Notes: generated by a model not told the origin, from the letters alone. A stretch of 64,000 bases of DNA from Tridacna crocea (GCA_943736015.1 OX031069.1:40892728-40956727), one strand, 5' to 3'; shown: positions 53,201 through 63,519, counted from the first letter of the stretch. Numbers and translations are program-made.

Positions 53201-56200
53201 TCCAGGGATCCATTGCTCTCTCAATCCGGATCAGCGAGTAGGGAGGAACATTATTAGTTGTACGGTCAGGTGGCAGGGGACTTGTTCACGGCTGTGGTTA
53301 ATCATGTTGCCCCGAGCCGAAGGCGACATGATTCACCACAGCCGTGAACAAGTTTCCAAGTCCCCTACCACCTGACCGTACAACGAATTTATTATACTGC
53401 AAAGTTATACCCTTTCAAAGCGTATTAAGAAGAATATTCCTGTTTTATACGGGCGAAAGACCGCGCCTAAGGCGCGGTCTGAAGACCGCCTATAGGTTAC
53501 ACGTACGAATAAAACTTAAAATCATCAAATTTCATAATTCAAATTACAAACCCCATAAGACTTTTTTCGGCCCTTTTGAATTTTTGTTGATTTTTCGTCC
53601 ACTGGTGGTGAGCTTCCGGTCACCAGACTGGACCGTATCAGAATTTCTTTACAGGAGCAAAGAACATTCATTTACTGACAAATTTCGAGAACTCAGTCAG
53701 CATATGTTATGAATTTTTCTAATAACAATATTAAACATAAATCACACACATTTTGGGAAATACTTCAACAAACGCGTCTTTGGAGTATATTTCTTTTTTA
53801 AGAAAAAAAAGGGGGAGGAAATATGACGTGTTCTATGTCACACGCACTGAGTTTGTAACCATACCGATCGACTGTATCTGTACTTCAACTTCCTTGACAA
53901 CCAGAAGGTTGGTTTATTACAAGATGAATTCCACACAGTCAGACAAAATCCATAAGAATAAATTTAATTATTTTGTTGATAAAATTTCTTTAAAAGTTAT
54001 CTATCTACAAGATTTCCCTTTCGTTCGTATATCATTACAAAAATTCTGGGAAAAGAATATCAATAGTTTCAATGACGTATGAACTACGCAGCGCTTAAAA
54101 TGACGTCATCTTCTGATGTCGGCCTTGATCCTTTTCGTCCTCTCAGTCTTTGTCCTACTTTTCTATCCAATCAGAACGCTCATAGCTCCATGGATAAATG
54201 ATCTGGTGATCGATCGACGCCGCCATTTTGGATGTTATGTTGCACGTGTAGTGATGTTTACGGGGCACTCAAAAGGGAAACTGGTTTTACGTGGTTTTTA
54301 CCAGGGAACATGATATATGTTCCCGGCGTGTTAACCAATCAAATCACAAGAAATTTCTTTGCAGTATAACAACAAGCGAAGTACTGGAAAAGAAACTTCG
54401 GGTAAGTATGGATACATGAAGCGATATATAGAGAATAATCAGCTGGTTATTTTTGATATGAAAAATATCCCACGAGGATGCGTTGTTAGGCGTTGAAAAA
54501 ACGAGTGCGCAGCACGAGTTTTTTTTTAACGCCTTACGACGCATCCGAGTGAGATATTTTTCATATCAAAAATATCAGTTGATTATTCTATTTATTATAT
54601 ACCTTATTAACATCATTATTTGTAATTTTGCATTTGGAAGTCGAAAAAAATGTAGCCGAAAAAAAAGGAGTTCCCAAATTACGTCAGGAAGTGAAAGTGA
54701 AAGTTGATAACGTCACTAGTGATGATATCAAAATTTATTACACTGGGAAATTCCAGGATTTCACTGCTAGGTAGATCTATATAATAAAAATGAAATGACG
54801 AAAACGATTTTGAACATCGTTTAGGTAGAGCTCTTTCCAGGGATTCATTCCTCACTCAATGCTGACCATTGTTTTGACGATGGATATTTCAGAAAAGCAG
54901 CCGGTAGCTGGAGGGAATATCAAACGAAGCACTGGAAAAGACACCTCGGTGAAATATTGATAGATGCAAAGGCAACCGCGATATAACTGAAATAAAGTTG
55001 AAATCGATTATAAAAACCATTCAAACCAATTTATATGGTGATAATTTGAGTGTTTCCAAAAACTAATTGAACTCGGACGATGCCAAGCTATGGTCTAGCT
55101 ATCATTGGCCATTATCTCATTGTGGTTATAGTTTCGACTGTTGTAGATATTATAAACATTATTGGCATCGTTGTAATTACTTGTACTTCAGTTTCTGTGA
55201 TTATCTGCTATCTTAAATTCTAATCCAGATCAGAATGCACTTGATCTATACATCATTTTTTTTGTTATTTATCTTTAAAAAAAAAATATGTGTCCTTTGT
55301 CAACTTTTAACATGGCATCCACGGCAAACAGCTGACCTGTGCAGTAGGTGTTGGGTCGGTTAACCCTTTACTCCATAGATACTCATTTTGACGTATCAAC
55401 AACAGAAAGCTTTTGAAAACATTGTGGGAAAAGAAGAAATTGCTCGTAACGAGCAATTTCTCCTTTTTCAACAATGTTTTTCACTCAATCAGAAATTTGT
55501 ATCCTCATTTGTCCATATTCTTGACATCATATCTTTATTTGCTGCTGAAATGGAAGAGACTCAAATTTCATATCAGGTAAAGGGTTAACGCATTTGCGTT
55601 GCCAAAGCTTACTGATTTTCTCGTTTTTTGACAAATGTTACCCCTTCCCTTTCATTACCTCTCCTCTAAACTTTCGATCCTTTCTCGTCTTATACTTTCA
55701 AGGTTCAATTACATTATCTCTACGGCATTTATTTTCTTTTTAAATTACAATACTGTATGTTGTACATGTATACGTGGACGAAATAAAGTTTATTGAATTG
55801 AATTGAACTGGCATGTAGTTTGACCGGAAACAGAATTTATTAACAGACACGAAGGTGGTGTTGACTAGGATCACACTGCACGTATGAGATGGTCTTGATC
55901 ATTGCTAACTAGAAAATACAAGCGTGGTGGCTAACTAGGGAATAAATGATTTATTGACGACAAAATAAATTAGCCTGCAACACGCGAAAAGGGGCATTCG
56001 GACATTTGCGTACAGTGTCGTCTCGGATCAGCCTGCGCAATCCGACCAGACTAATCCGAAACGACACTTTCTGTCTGTATGTTATTTTCCGTTTTGTACC
56101 AGTCCACTGTAGCACAAAATCTAATGTAGCCGTAAAGAGCCGTCTCGGTTTAGCTTGCACAAGCTGATCCGAGACGAAAGTCTACCCAAATGTCCGAATA

Positions 56201-57640
56201 GCCCTTTTGACGTCTTGCAAACCAAATGTGGCTTACCCAAAAGAATAAACTAAACAAGGCTTTTTCGGTAAAATAGGGTCATCTATGCACACATCTTTTC
56301 CGCTGTCATATATCGTCCCAACTCTGAGCTGGTTTCGACAAAGGATTTGGTACGTATTGGTATACCTGAAAGTATGTGTCATGGTTATGTTGAGATTTGT
56401 AATATAATGTTATTAATCAAGTGATTTTGTATTGGCCCAGTTATAGGTCCTAGGTCAGCCGTATTGGCCCCGAGGCCATCGTTACCCTTTAAGATTGCAA
56501 TAAGTAATAAAACGAAACTTATATTATTATTTCTTGTGTTTTTTTACGAGGACTTAAGAATGCAAACATGTGGTATCTGTTGGACAAAAAAATCCATTTA
56601 CTGTTATTTCTCTTGGACAATCTGTCATTAGTTATAAAGAACCAGGCTCGCTCACTGGCAAAGTTCATTGTTAAAGCATTTGAGACGCAACGAAAATTTA
56701 CCTATTGCTATTCTATATGAAAGCCTTTTAGGTAGTTTTATTTGACACATTTTCTGACATGTGAGTTAATTTTAATACACGTGTTTAAAACTGACAGTGA
56801 CTTATGGGCCCATGGGCCAGGGTGTATGTTCGTAATTAATTTCGTTATCTGTTTTGTACGTTATTCTGAACACATGTCAATATAATAAACTATTTACTTA
56901 CTTATACGTACTTCAGCTCTATTGACGGCTAAAACTGTAATCCTCTGAGACTGAAATTTCCCTTGATAACCTTAAAGGTGGCCCTCCAGATTTTGGGACG
57001 AAAAGTTTACAAAAATGCAAAACAATCATCCTCATACTCCCAAAGCCTCTTGGTTTTCATTCAAAACCCCAGTAGTCGAAAACCATCCGACAACACAAGA
57101 AATTAGAGATTTCAGGATTTACTACGGCCCAGGTTGACACCAACGGGAGGCACGTTCTATTTTAGATGATCAATGCCTCATTTACATACAGGAATACACA
57201 GTCAAGTGAACATAGCGTCCGAAGAAGACATTATGGAAAATAATTATTACATGTTTGTTATGTAAACATTTTTTCGTCTAGTGCACCAAAAAGGGTTTAT
57301 AAAACATGGATTATGTAATCGCTACCTTATAGACCAAACAAAATAGCAAAATCGCATAACTTGCTTACCTGTGAATGAACATCAGGAACTCTGACTGGTT
57401 TAGTGATTTGAGTTTATCCATTGTTGTGAGCAGCGTTATTTCTTTTCCAACTGTATTCCCATCAAACCTACTCGAAACATGTGGAAGTCTTGAGGGTTGG
57501 CCTATATCGTAAATAAGAACACTAAATATATACAAGATATAGCTTAAGCCGAGTGACCGGCAGCTTCGTCTGTGATACTGGTTTGCTGCTCCAGGCCGAT
57601 CAGTTTTTATTCCGAGAACTAATGACAGTATTTACAAAGG

Positions 57641-57673
<33 letters not shown>

Positions 57674-60102
57674 GTTGAATATGGGGTCTCCCCGATGTTC
57701 ATGTTGTGGAGCAGCCAGTGACATGAGAAGTTTATTATACAAAGTACTCGTTTGAGAAACCCTGGGAAAGCATCGATGGACCCTTACACTGGTCGCATCG
57801 ATATCACCTAAAATGACGTTTAATTAAAAAGGGTGTTTCGAACTAAAAAAAAAAGGCATAGTAAAAAATCAAATAAATATGATAACCTTTACAGTGTTAT
57901 AGATGATGAGGTACGCAAGATACTGGTATTTTCTATTTAGAGACTGCTATTGTTAAATATTTAACCCTGACAACAACCCCTGATTTAACACATCACTCCC
58001 AGTATATAGTAGCAATGGAGAAAATGGCTTTTATCAATTCGTTTGAGGAGAAATTAGGCCTGTTTTAGCCCCAGATTTCTCTAAACTTCTGATCATAGCT
58101 GAATGAATTGCACTAGGTAGCGTTTTATTGAGTAAATGTTTATTTTGAATTGAAATTCAAAGTAACGGTTGTCACGTAGGAAAGTAGTCTGGGTCTGTAC
58201 CAAAAATGCCCAAATTAGATAGATGTGTATTTGTAGAATGCCAACTAGCGGGAGATAATGGTAATTTAGCCCCTCAGACTAGTTTAGTGAATCACTCACA
58301 AGGTTTAACCCTTTACCACACAATGACAACTTTTGACGATCCTTGGAAAGAAGCCTTTTGAAAATATTGTGGGAAAAAGGTGAAAAAAACCAGGACTTCT
58401 TTTTCCCACAATGTTTTCTTTTCGTCCATAATCCAATTTCAGTTTTGATTCACATTTATTTTGTCGTCTGCTAATGCTCTCAATCTAGACTAGTTTTAAT
58501 TTTTGTCGTTTAGTAAAGAGTAAACCCTTTACCACATAAAGCATTTCTATGGTATCTCTAATTGACCCTAAATAACAGCAAGGATGAAATTGTTTCTTAT
58601 GTGTATATGACACACTTTGATAGCATAGAAAAATTGTGGCAAAAGGTGAAATTGCTCATGGTGAGCAATTTCACCTTTTGCCACAATGTTTTCCTACACG
58701 CAATGCGTAGAAATGATTATCTATGGAGTAAAGGGTTAAAAGCAGAGGATCGCCGGTTGAAATCCTCCCCTCGACAATTTTTTTTCTCCAGGATTGATGA
58801 TCGCCGCTGCGACAGAATTAATTTTTGTCTTGCCGCTTATTATTGTTTCTCCGATGGTAATATGACAAATCAAGAGACGGTTTTGAAAAAAAAATATTAG
58901 AATGGGAACTGCAGGAAACCATCCTTGGATACCCCCGGGTCTCCCTATTTGCTATGCTACATCGACCCGTGGGACAATTAATTGAATTTCCCGCGCTTTA
59001 CCGCTGGCTGAATGCTGGCTTTTCATTGGTTCCATCATCACTTTTTGATGGGCGAGTGGACTGTACGCTATGACGTTTCGTATCGATTTTCGGCGGCTGA
59101 TTCAAAGTTTTATTAGTCAATTGTCCCAGGGTCGATGTAGCGTAGCAAATAGGGAGACCCTGGGGTATCCGAGGATGGCCGGAAACAGAAACTCTAGAAA
59201 AGCATGGATAGGTGCCTTTGTCCGCCGAGATATAATTGGAATGATATACAATGATACCAATCTCCGAGCAGAGTTGTCGTTCGTTACTCTCACATACATG
59301 TACATCTCTGCGATGGGCTAAATGACAAGAATCTTGTCAAACCGAGGAAAAGGTGTTTTGTTACTGTTGAACTGTTTCATGTGTAAAATTATAAGGTAGA
59401 CAAAGGAAATATGATTCTGGATACATTATAAGTGCATTCAAACTGATGGATTTACATGTACCTGTATAGAATAGAACTATTTTTTTCCAGCCTCTTTACT
59501 GATAAGAATCTTACGCCAAGTTTAACAAAAATGGCTGCGCCCATGAATGATGACAACAGTCTTGACACACCGATGGGTCTTAGTTTATAAGATTAAAAAA
59601 CAAATTGTGGTCCATTTAAAGACATTTTTAAAAGCTTTTCAGAAAATCCGTCTTTTTCACATTTCCTACCACTTAGTCTGATTGGCCGTATGCTGTTTCA
59701 ACAGCACACAAAGTAAACGTTATTGGTCTCTCTTTCACCGGCGTTTGTGTCGCCATTTTGAGTTCTGGTCATGTGACGAAAGTATCACCCAATGACGGAC
59801 TACTTTCTGAGTCCACTACAGAGGACTGGTGAATGTGAATGATTCCGGAGTGCAAGAGAGTGCAGTGATACACTGAAATCTGACAAACAAACAAACACGT
59901 CGATAGGTGAGTGCCACACTATTCTAATTGCCTGTACATTGTACAGGCACTTAGAATAGTGTTGCACTCACCTATCGACGTAAACAAGTTATTAAAAAAT
60001 CTTACCACCAACTATTCCATAATAGCTGCCAAACTCAAAAACCATCACTGTTAAGGTTATTCCACAGACCATTAGTCTGCGCTTCAGCACCGTTTTCCAC
60101 AT
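45459..60102 (-). CDS. METTL24: METTL24-like FkbM-type methyltransferase, complete, six exons, 299 residues
   Basis: Predicted S-adenosylmethionine-dependent methyltransferase of the METTL24 group (Methyltransf_22/FkbM type); the substrate is not known. Exons in coding order: 60102-60006, 57501-57369, 56365-56237, 52606-52532, 51354-51207, 45776-45459. All junctions are GT-AG and the six phases join to exactly 300 codons including TAA. Residues about 11-31 are hydrophobic after a basic start (MWKTVLKRR), suggesting a type II signal anchor and a lumenal enzyme domain. Motifs in order: CLVYSFG (114-120), GCEVHTFDPS (136-145), RTGLG (164-168), NNNWTLRTLG, LDILKVDAEGAEW (197-209) and LLVELHFGK (227-235), all typical of the family fold. 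N-E-T at residue 150 is a possible glycosylation site. Orthology to vertebrate METTL24 rather than a paralogue is unproven. Confidence 0.92.
46135..46363 (-). mobile_element. TTAA element, family C, reverse, intact
   Basis: 229 bp; nearly identical to 38885-39113. Confidence 0.9.
46672..46742. repeat. Short hairpin
   Basis: TTGAAAGTAACACAAC pairs with GTTGTGTTACTTTCAA; inner GGCTAAA..TTTAGCC also pairs. Confidence 0.6.
48200..48420. repeat. Partial copy of the palindromic repeat at 53257-53388
   Basis: Shares CGCCCCGAGCCGAAGGCGA and GTGAACAAGTTTCCAAGTCC, but the left arm is missing. Confidence 0.6.
48550..48957. mobile_element. Fold-back element, tandem copy 1
   Basis: Ends ATTCGGAACACCTCGG and CCGAGGTGTTCCGAAT, inverted over about 50 bp through CTCGGATGTATGCCGA. 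Confidence 0.78.
48974..49391. mobile_element. Fold-back element, tandem copy 2
   Basis: Same organisation as copy 1, flanked by TCTGGTGAT on both sides. That flank is also normal sequence of the 170-bp repeat following at 49392, so the element appears to have inserted into that repeat. Confidence 0.78.
49392..49566 (+). repeat. Dispersed 170-bp repeat, copy 2
   Basis: GCCATTTTGGATGTTGTGTT...CATGTTAACCAATCAGATCA; broken on its left by the fold-back pair. Confidence 0.7.
49840..50069 (+). mobile_element. TTAA element, family A
   Basis: 230 bp; ends mutated to TCGA and TTGA, arms nearly perfect. Confidence 0.82.
50190..50227. repeat. GACA/GA microsatellite
   Basis: (GACA)n passing directly into (GA)n. 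Confidence 0.85.
50775..51188. repeat. Fold-back repeat, half copy
   Basis: Relative to 36213-36512 one palindrome arm is mostly missing; ends 19 bp beyond the donor side of METTL24-like exon 5. Confidence 0.6.
51207..51354 (-). CDS. METTL24: METTL24-like exon 5 (residues 145-194)
   Basis: Acceptor TTTTTTTTAAG, donor GTACGT. MDHLNETMVKNPPGCTFHRT then GLGSEN and NNNWTLRTLGTTIKELHHEN. Lies directly beside a fold-back repeat ending near 51188. Confidence 0.93.
52390..52510. repeat. Near-perfect hairpin beside METTL24-like exon 4
   Basis: GAATTTTATTTTTTTCATGG...CACACTTTTGTA pairs with TACAAAAGTGTG...TCCGTGAAAAAAATAAAATT; it starts 21 bp past the exon 4 donor. Confidence 0.7.
52532..52606 (-). 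CDS. METTL24: METTL24-like exon 4 (residues 120-144)
   Basis: Acceptor TTCTGCAG, donor GTACCT. RFKFEKDVIKWFGCEVHTFDP; FDPS is completed across the next junction (AG + C gives Ser). Confidence 0.92.
52836..52981 (+). mobile_element. TTAA element, right half
   Basis: From TTTCCTTTTTCCCATAATG to TTAA; no left half. Confidence 0.7.
53257..53388. repeat. 132-bp near-perfect palindrome
   Basis: GTTGTACGGTCAGGTGGCAG pairs with CTACCACCTGACCGTACAAC; the loop is CCCGAGCCGAAGGCG. Confidence 0.8.
53458..53480. repeat. GC-rich 10-bp hairpin
   Basis: AGACCGCGCC, three-base loop, GGCGCGGTCT; perfect pairing. Confidence 0.7.
54203..54370 (+). repeat. Dispersed 170-bp repeat, copy 3
   Basis: GATCTGGTGATCGATCGACG...CGTGTTAACCAATCAAATCA, uninterrupted. 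Confidence 0.7.
54427..54785. repeat. Fold-back repeat, inverted copy
   Basis: Both arms present (GATATGAAAAATATCCCACG and CGAGTGAGATATTTTTCATA), plus the flank with GATAACGTCACTAGTGATGA. Confidence 0.7.
55360..55588 (+). mobile_element. TTAA element, J type, intact
   Basis: 229 bp; centre at 55448, 88 bp from the left end. Family B-like ends, intermediate core GAAATTGCTCGTAACGAGCA and a distinct right half. Confidence 0.87.
55970..56225. repeat. Dispersed GATCAGCCTGCGCA-type repeat
   Basis: CGTCTCGGATCAGCCTGCGC, ACTAATCCGAAACGACACTT and GCACAAGCTGATCCGAGACG form nested inverted ends. Confidence 0.65.
56237..56365 (-). CDS. METTL24: METTL24-like exon 3 (residues 77-119)
   Basis: Acceptor ACTTTCAG, donor GTAAGC. 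YTNTYQILCRNQLRVG...DVCIDDP...PKKPCLVYSF; the CLVYSFG motif opens the Rossmann-like domain. Confidence 0.9.
56962..57262 (+). repeat. Dispersed repeat, copy 2 of 2
   Basis: Matches 30081-30385; lies between METTL24-like exons 2 and 3. Confidence 0.75.
57369..57501 (-). CDS. METTL24: METTL24-like exon 2 (residues 33-76)
   Basis: Acceptor GATATAG, donor GTAAGC. Encodes QPSRLPHVSSRFDGN...MDKLKSLNQSEFLMFIH. The SEFLxFIHRY stretch is the usual lead-in to the catalytic domain. The acceptor has a weak pyrimidine tract, but both phases fit the neighbours. Confidence 0.82.
57647..57673. repeat. TC microsatellite
   Basis: Uninterrupted CT dinucleotides for about 26 bp. Confidence 0.85.
58305..58524 (+). 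mobile_element. TTAA element, family A, core damaged
   Basis: About 220 bp; centre replaced by GAAAAAAACCAGGAC. Adjoins a family B copy. Confidence 0.75.
58521..58739 (-). mobile_element. TTAA element, family B, reverse
   Basis: Core ATTGCTCATGGTGAGCAAT: GCTCG/CGAGC of other copies has become GCTCA/TGAGC on both arms. Confidence 0.82.
58920..59177. mobile_element. Long-TIR element with 9-bp target duplication, copy 2
   Basis: 258 bp. CATCCTTGGATACCCCCGGG pairs with CCTGGGGTATCCGAGGATG. Flanks GCAGGAAAC (58911-58919) and GCCGGAAAC (59178-59186) differ at one base. Confidence 0.82.
59897..59981. repeat. 85-bp near-perfect hairpin in METTL24-like intron 1
   Basis: ACGTCGATAGGTGAGTGCCA pairs with TGCACTCACCTATCGACGT; inner CCTGTACATTGTACAGG completes it. 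It holds a GGTGAGT donor-like word on the + strand. Confidence 0.75.
60006..60102 (-). CDS. METTL24: METTL24-like exon 1: start codon and signal anchor
   Basis: ATG at 60102-60100 with A at -3. Encodes MWKTVLKRR then a hydrophobic segment to YYGIVG. Donor GTAAGA at 60005; a second in-phase GT lies 3 bp upstream, giving a possible one-residue variant. Confidence 0.82.
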
Positions 60103-60116
60103 TTTGAATAAATGAA

Positions 60117-60440
60117 ATACATACTACTCAAAATTTGCTGGAGATTCACTCTAAATATATATGTGGCATGTATCATGTATGGTTTTACAATATGTTACAT
60201 TGCCACACTGATCAATAAAATTGACTAGTGGAGATGGATCTTTAAGCCTTTACCCCACAATGCCGACTGTAAAAGACACCGAGAAAGAAGCAATTGGAAA
60301 AAACTGTTGGAAAAGCAGAAAATGCTGGATACCAGCATTTTTGCCTTTTCCAAGGATGTTTTCTACCCTATGATAGACAGCATAGTGCACGTTGCATATA
60401 GCTTTTGGTCGGCAAATGCTTTCAACTTGGACGGTTCATG
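60117..60440 (+). repeat. Composite repeat as at 37225-37910, without the inner insertion
   Basis: ATACTACTCAAAATTTGCTGG then a TTAA-type core (TGGATACCAGCATTTTTGCC) and ATAGACAGCATAGTGCACG. Confidence 0.65.
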
Positions 60441-61427
60441 ATTGTGAACTCAACAGCAAAGCGCAAAATTTTGCATTGTATTCCAAAAAGACAGAGTATA
60501 TATACCCTTGTTGAAGTACACGATTTTGAATTTATCCTACCAAACAGTAGTGGTTCCTACATTTCCGTATGGTGCCGTGTTGCAACGTAGTAAACCGTAA
60601 AATACCCTGGGAATCCGTGCCTCTCCGTAGTACAACGTATTAAGATCTTGACTTTCCGTGACTAATCCGTACCATAACCGTAGCTAATAGTAGTGTAACC
60701 GTGCTAATATATTATGAAGTTCTCAGTATGAAATCCTCTTTAAAACATTTTGGCCTACGAATAAGTACGGACTGATACGGTTTTCATACGGACCAGAACG
60801 TACAGTACGGTCTAAGGTATGGTTTTTTTTCTCAGACATTGTCACTGAGATCTAGGTATTTTTTTTTTTTCCAAAATAATTGTTCTTTCCACTTTTACAA
60901 GGAATATTTAATAGATCTGTCTTGTATTACTGGTATCTAGTCTACCTCTCCAGTAGAGAATAAAAACTATGTGTAATTTGATATATATTTTTCACAAAAT
61001 AACGATTCTTTACGCATACACAAATTGAGAGCATCACTGCTGACATTAGATCTGTGGCAAACGTGGCTATAACTTAATAATTTCTGTTTGAAAATATATA
61101 TGAAAACGATGGAAAAATAAGAAATGGTTATTATCAGCATTATATCTCAGGAGCCTTTTTATTCGGTGTCGTATGAAACTCGAGATTGTTTGATTAGGGA
61201 TCATTTACACATCTATATACATCCGATTTCCGATTTGATAAAGTAACCCTTTACAAGACGACAAACAATTTTCTGTTTTCTGATAGATAGTCATCTGTTA
61301 TCTTTTTTTAAAACTCGATCCTCACGATAAATATACATAGTATAACTCCGTCAGGATGCAAGAAATCATCTTCGCCTAAGCAAGAGTAAATTTAATTTTC
61401 TGTTTACACACTGACATTGCACTGAAT

Positions 61428-61540
61428 TTAACCCATTACCAAACGACAATATTTTAGACTGGTCCAAATTGAAAGCATTTGCAATCGACAAAATTAAAGT
61501 GAGTGAAAATTTGAAATGTGTTTTGTGAAGGGTATAACAA
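61428..61540 (-). mobile_element. TTAA element, left half
   Basis: TTAACCCATTACCAAACGAC to GTTTTGTGAAGGGTA, cut before the palindrome. Confidence 0.7.
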
Positions 61541-61618
61541 TTAAACAAAACAAATATAAGTAGATCTAATATGCAATGCAAAAATAATTGCAATTTCTAC
61601 TTGATCAAAAAAAGAAAA

Positions 61619-61700
61619 AGTCAACTCCATTACAATAGCGTCAACTTTGTTACACAAATCCGTGTAACGGAGTTGACTGTAACGAAGTTGGCTTCTTGTA
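61619..61700. repeat. Cluster of GTCAACTCCRTTACA motifs
   Basis: Two forward and two inverted versions within 80 bp; a further GTAACGGAGTTGACA lies near 61945. Confidence 0.55.
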
Positions 61701-62692
61701 AATTTTACGCATACAGCTTTCAAAAGAGTGTAGATAAGCCTTCAAAACATAACTTTCTGACATAATAATTGTTTCGCATACTCTTCTGGTTTGTGACATA
61801 CCTCTTAACTTTTCTTCTCTCTTGTACATCTTTCATCTCCAACCATGCATGCAAAACTTTCCCGCCTTAAAACTTTTGTAAATTACATCATCAATTTCTG
61901 TGTAAGTAGGGGAGGTTACTGAAATTTACTGTGTCACTAAATCGTAACGGAGTTGACATAGTGATGCAGGGACAAGTTTTCCTGTATTCAAAAACACAGG
62001 AAAATGCGTAAGAACAAAGTCTAACTGTTTCTGAGTGAAATGTTATTTATTCAGTACAATAAGGGAAATTAATTCCCATTTTACTGAGATAAACGATGCA
62101 AAATAATCTAGATCATTCGAGAGGCTTTGGTGCGGGACAAACACGAGCTCGGTCGTTTGTAGTGTAAAAACATCCGTTTACTCTAATACTGCTTTTAAAA
62201 TGTACAAATAAGTACTTTCATCCGTGGGGAGTATTTTTTACTACCTATTGACGCGAAAGAATCCAATTTGCATTTATTGTTTTTTTTTTTTAATATAACA
62301 AAGGGACATGGGTATGTGCGATAATTGTGGAATGACTTTCATACCATTTTAGTGAAAGCAAAGGGACTACTTTCGGTTTTTCTAAGTTGTGGTGTATTAT
62401 CTAATTTTAGATTCATTTAAGCTCTTTGTCGTCATTTTGAGAGTTTCCTCGCTGAATCAAGAAAATACTAAAAGACTGATTTTTTTTTTTTTTTTTTTTT
62501 CTATAAAAATAAAGATTGAAAAGAAAACCCTAGAATTAACCTTGAAAAATTGAGGATCATTATTCCTCATTTGCACCCGAGTCATAAAAAATACACCGTT
62601 CTAAGAGTGAATCAAGTGTAAATGGTCGACGTCATCAGTTATCATTTTCATTACGTCGGCGGTCGATTTTTATAAAGTCAGGGTTACTCAAT

Positions 62693-62900
62693 AAACCTAT
62701 TACCACAAAATACCTACTTTTGACGCCCCTGAGAAAGAAGCCGTTAGAAAACATTGTGGGAAAAGGAGAAAATGCTGGTAACCAGCATTTTCTCCTTTTC
62801 CCACAATGTTTTCTACTCTTCACAAAACAAATTTCAAATTTCCAGTCACTTTAATTTTGTCGTCTGCAAATGCTTTCAATTTAGACCAGTCTAAAATATT
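62693..62900 (+). mobile_element. TTAA element, family A, right end lost
   Basis: Perfect arms; the right end is replaced after GTCTAAAATATT. Confidence 0.8.
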
Positions 62901-63519
62901 TGCAGAACTACAAAACAAACTCTGAAAAAAGGATACTGAATAATTATAAAAGTAGGTAAATGAAACAAATACTAGAAAAAATTTGTGCATACACTCTCTG
63001 AGAGAGGCCTATTTTCATTCTGTCGATTACGTAAGAATATTGTCTGAAATATGGTCTGGATGATGTTCTGAACGAGTTTAAAAACGGTTAACATAGGGTC
63101 AATTTGCTGTTAAGTACTTACGAAAGTTGGTCAAAATGTTTGCCAAGCTAGGTAGTTCATTGGTTATTGTATCAGATTCATCTGATGGTTGCACGTTTGA
63201 TATCCAGTTGAGAAAAACTTTCTTGACTGGAATTGTTTGCCTTTCATCTCTGATTCAAGTGAGAAAAGTAGCCAGTTACTTGGAAAGAAAGTTTAAAAAA
63301 ACGGTGTTAGAAAACCAGGAAACACATGCGACGGTGCATCGACTTTTGTGACTTATGCTCTTAAAATGGTATAAAAATTCAATGCATACAAACAAACAGA
63401 TCGAATGTTTGTCTTGATAACTCATATGACATTGAAAACAGGTCAAAAACTAGGTCATCAGGTCAGATATTGCAAAAACATTGTGTATAATCAAGAGGCA
63501 CATTTTTAGCCCAATACTC

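Larger units (their letters stand above)
57502..60005 (-). other. METTL24-like intron 1
   Basis: Contains a TC microsatellite (about 57647-57673), two adjoining TTAA elements (58305-58739), a long-TIR element (58920-59177) and an 85-bp hairpin (59897-59981). I see nothing in 59190-59890. Confidence 0.7.

Noticed and set aside
53051-53257. Possible exon with RSRFVQNLRKLRSCLES
   Set aside because: No convincing splice sites or family match, and it runs into the palindromic repeat at 53257.
53344-53712. 122-codon open frame
   Set aside because: It starts inside a palindromic repeat and the translation resembles no protein I know.
56140-56180. Reverse frame 55951-56160 as an extra METTL24-like exon
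   Set aside because: It lies in a dispersed GATCAGCC-type repeat and would break the exon 3 to exon 4 phase.
10-62900. CRISPR-like array (many similar palindromic repeats)
   Set aside because: Copies are 229-bp mobile elements with TTAA ends, irregular spacing and both orientations, in animal DNA.
63127-63351. 74-codon open frame with ATG
   Set aside because: No recognisable domain, no partner exons and chance length in this composition; kept only as a remark.
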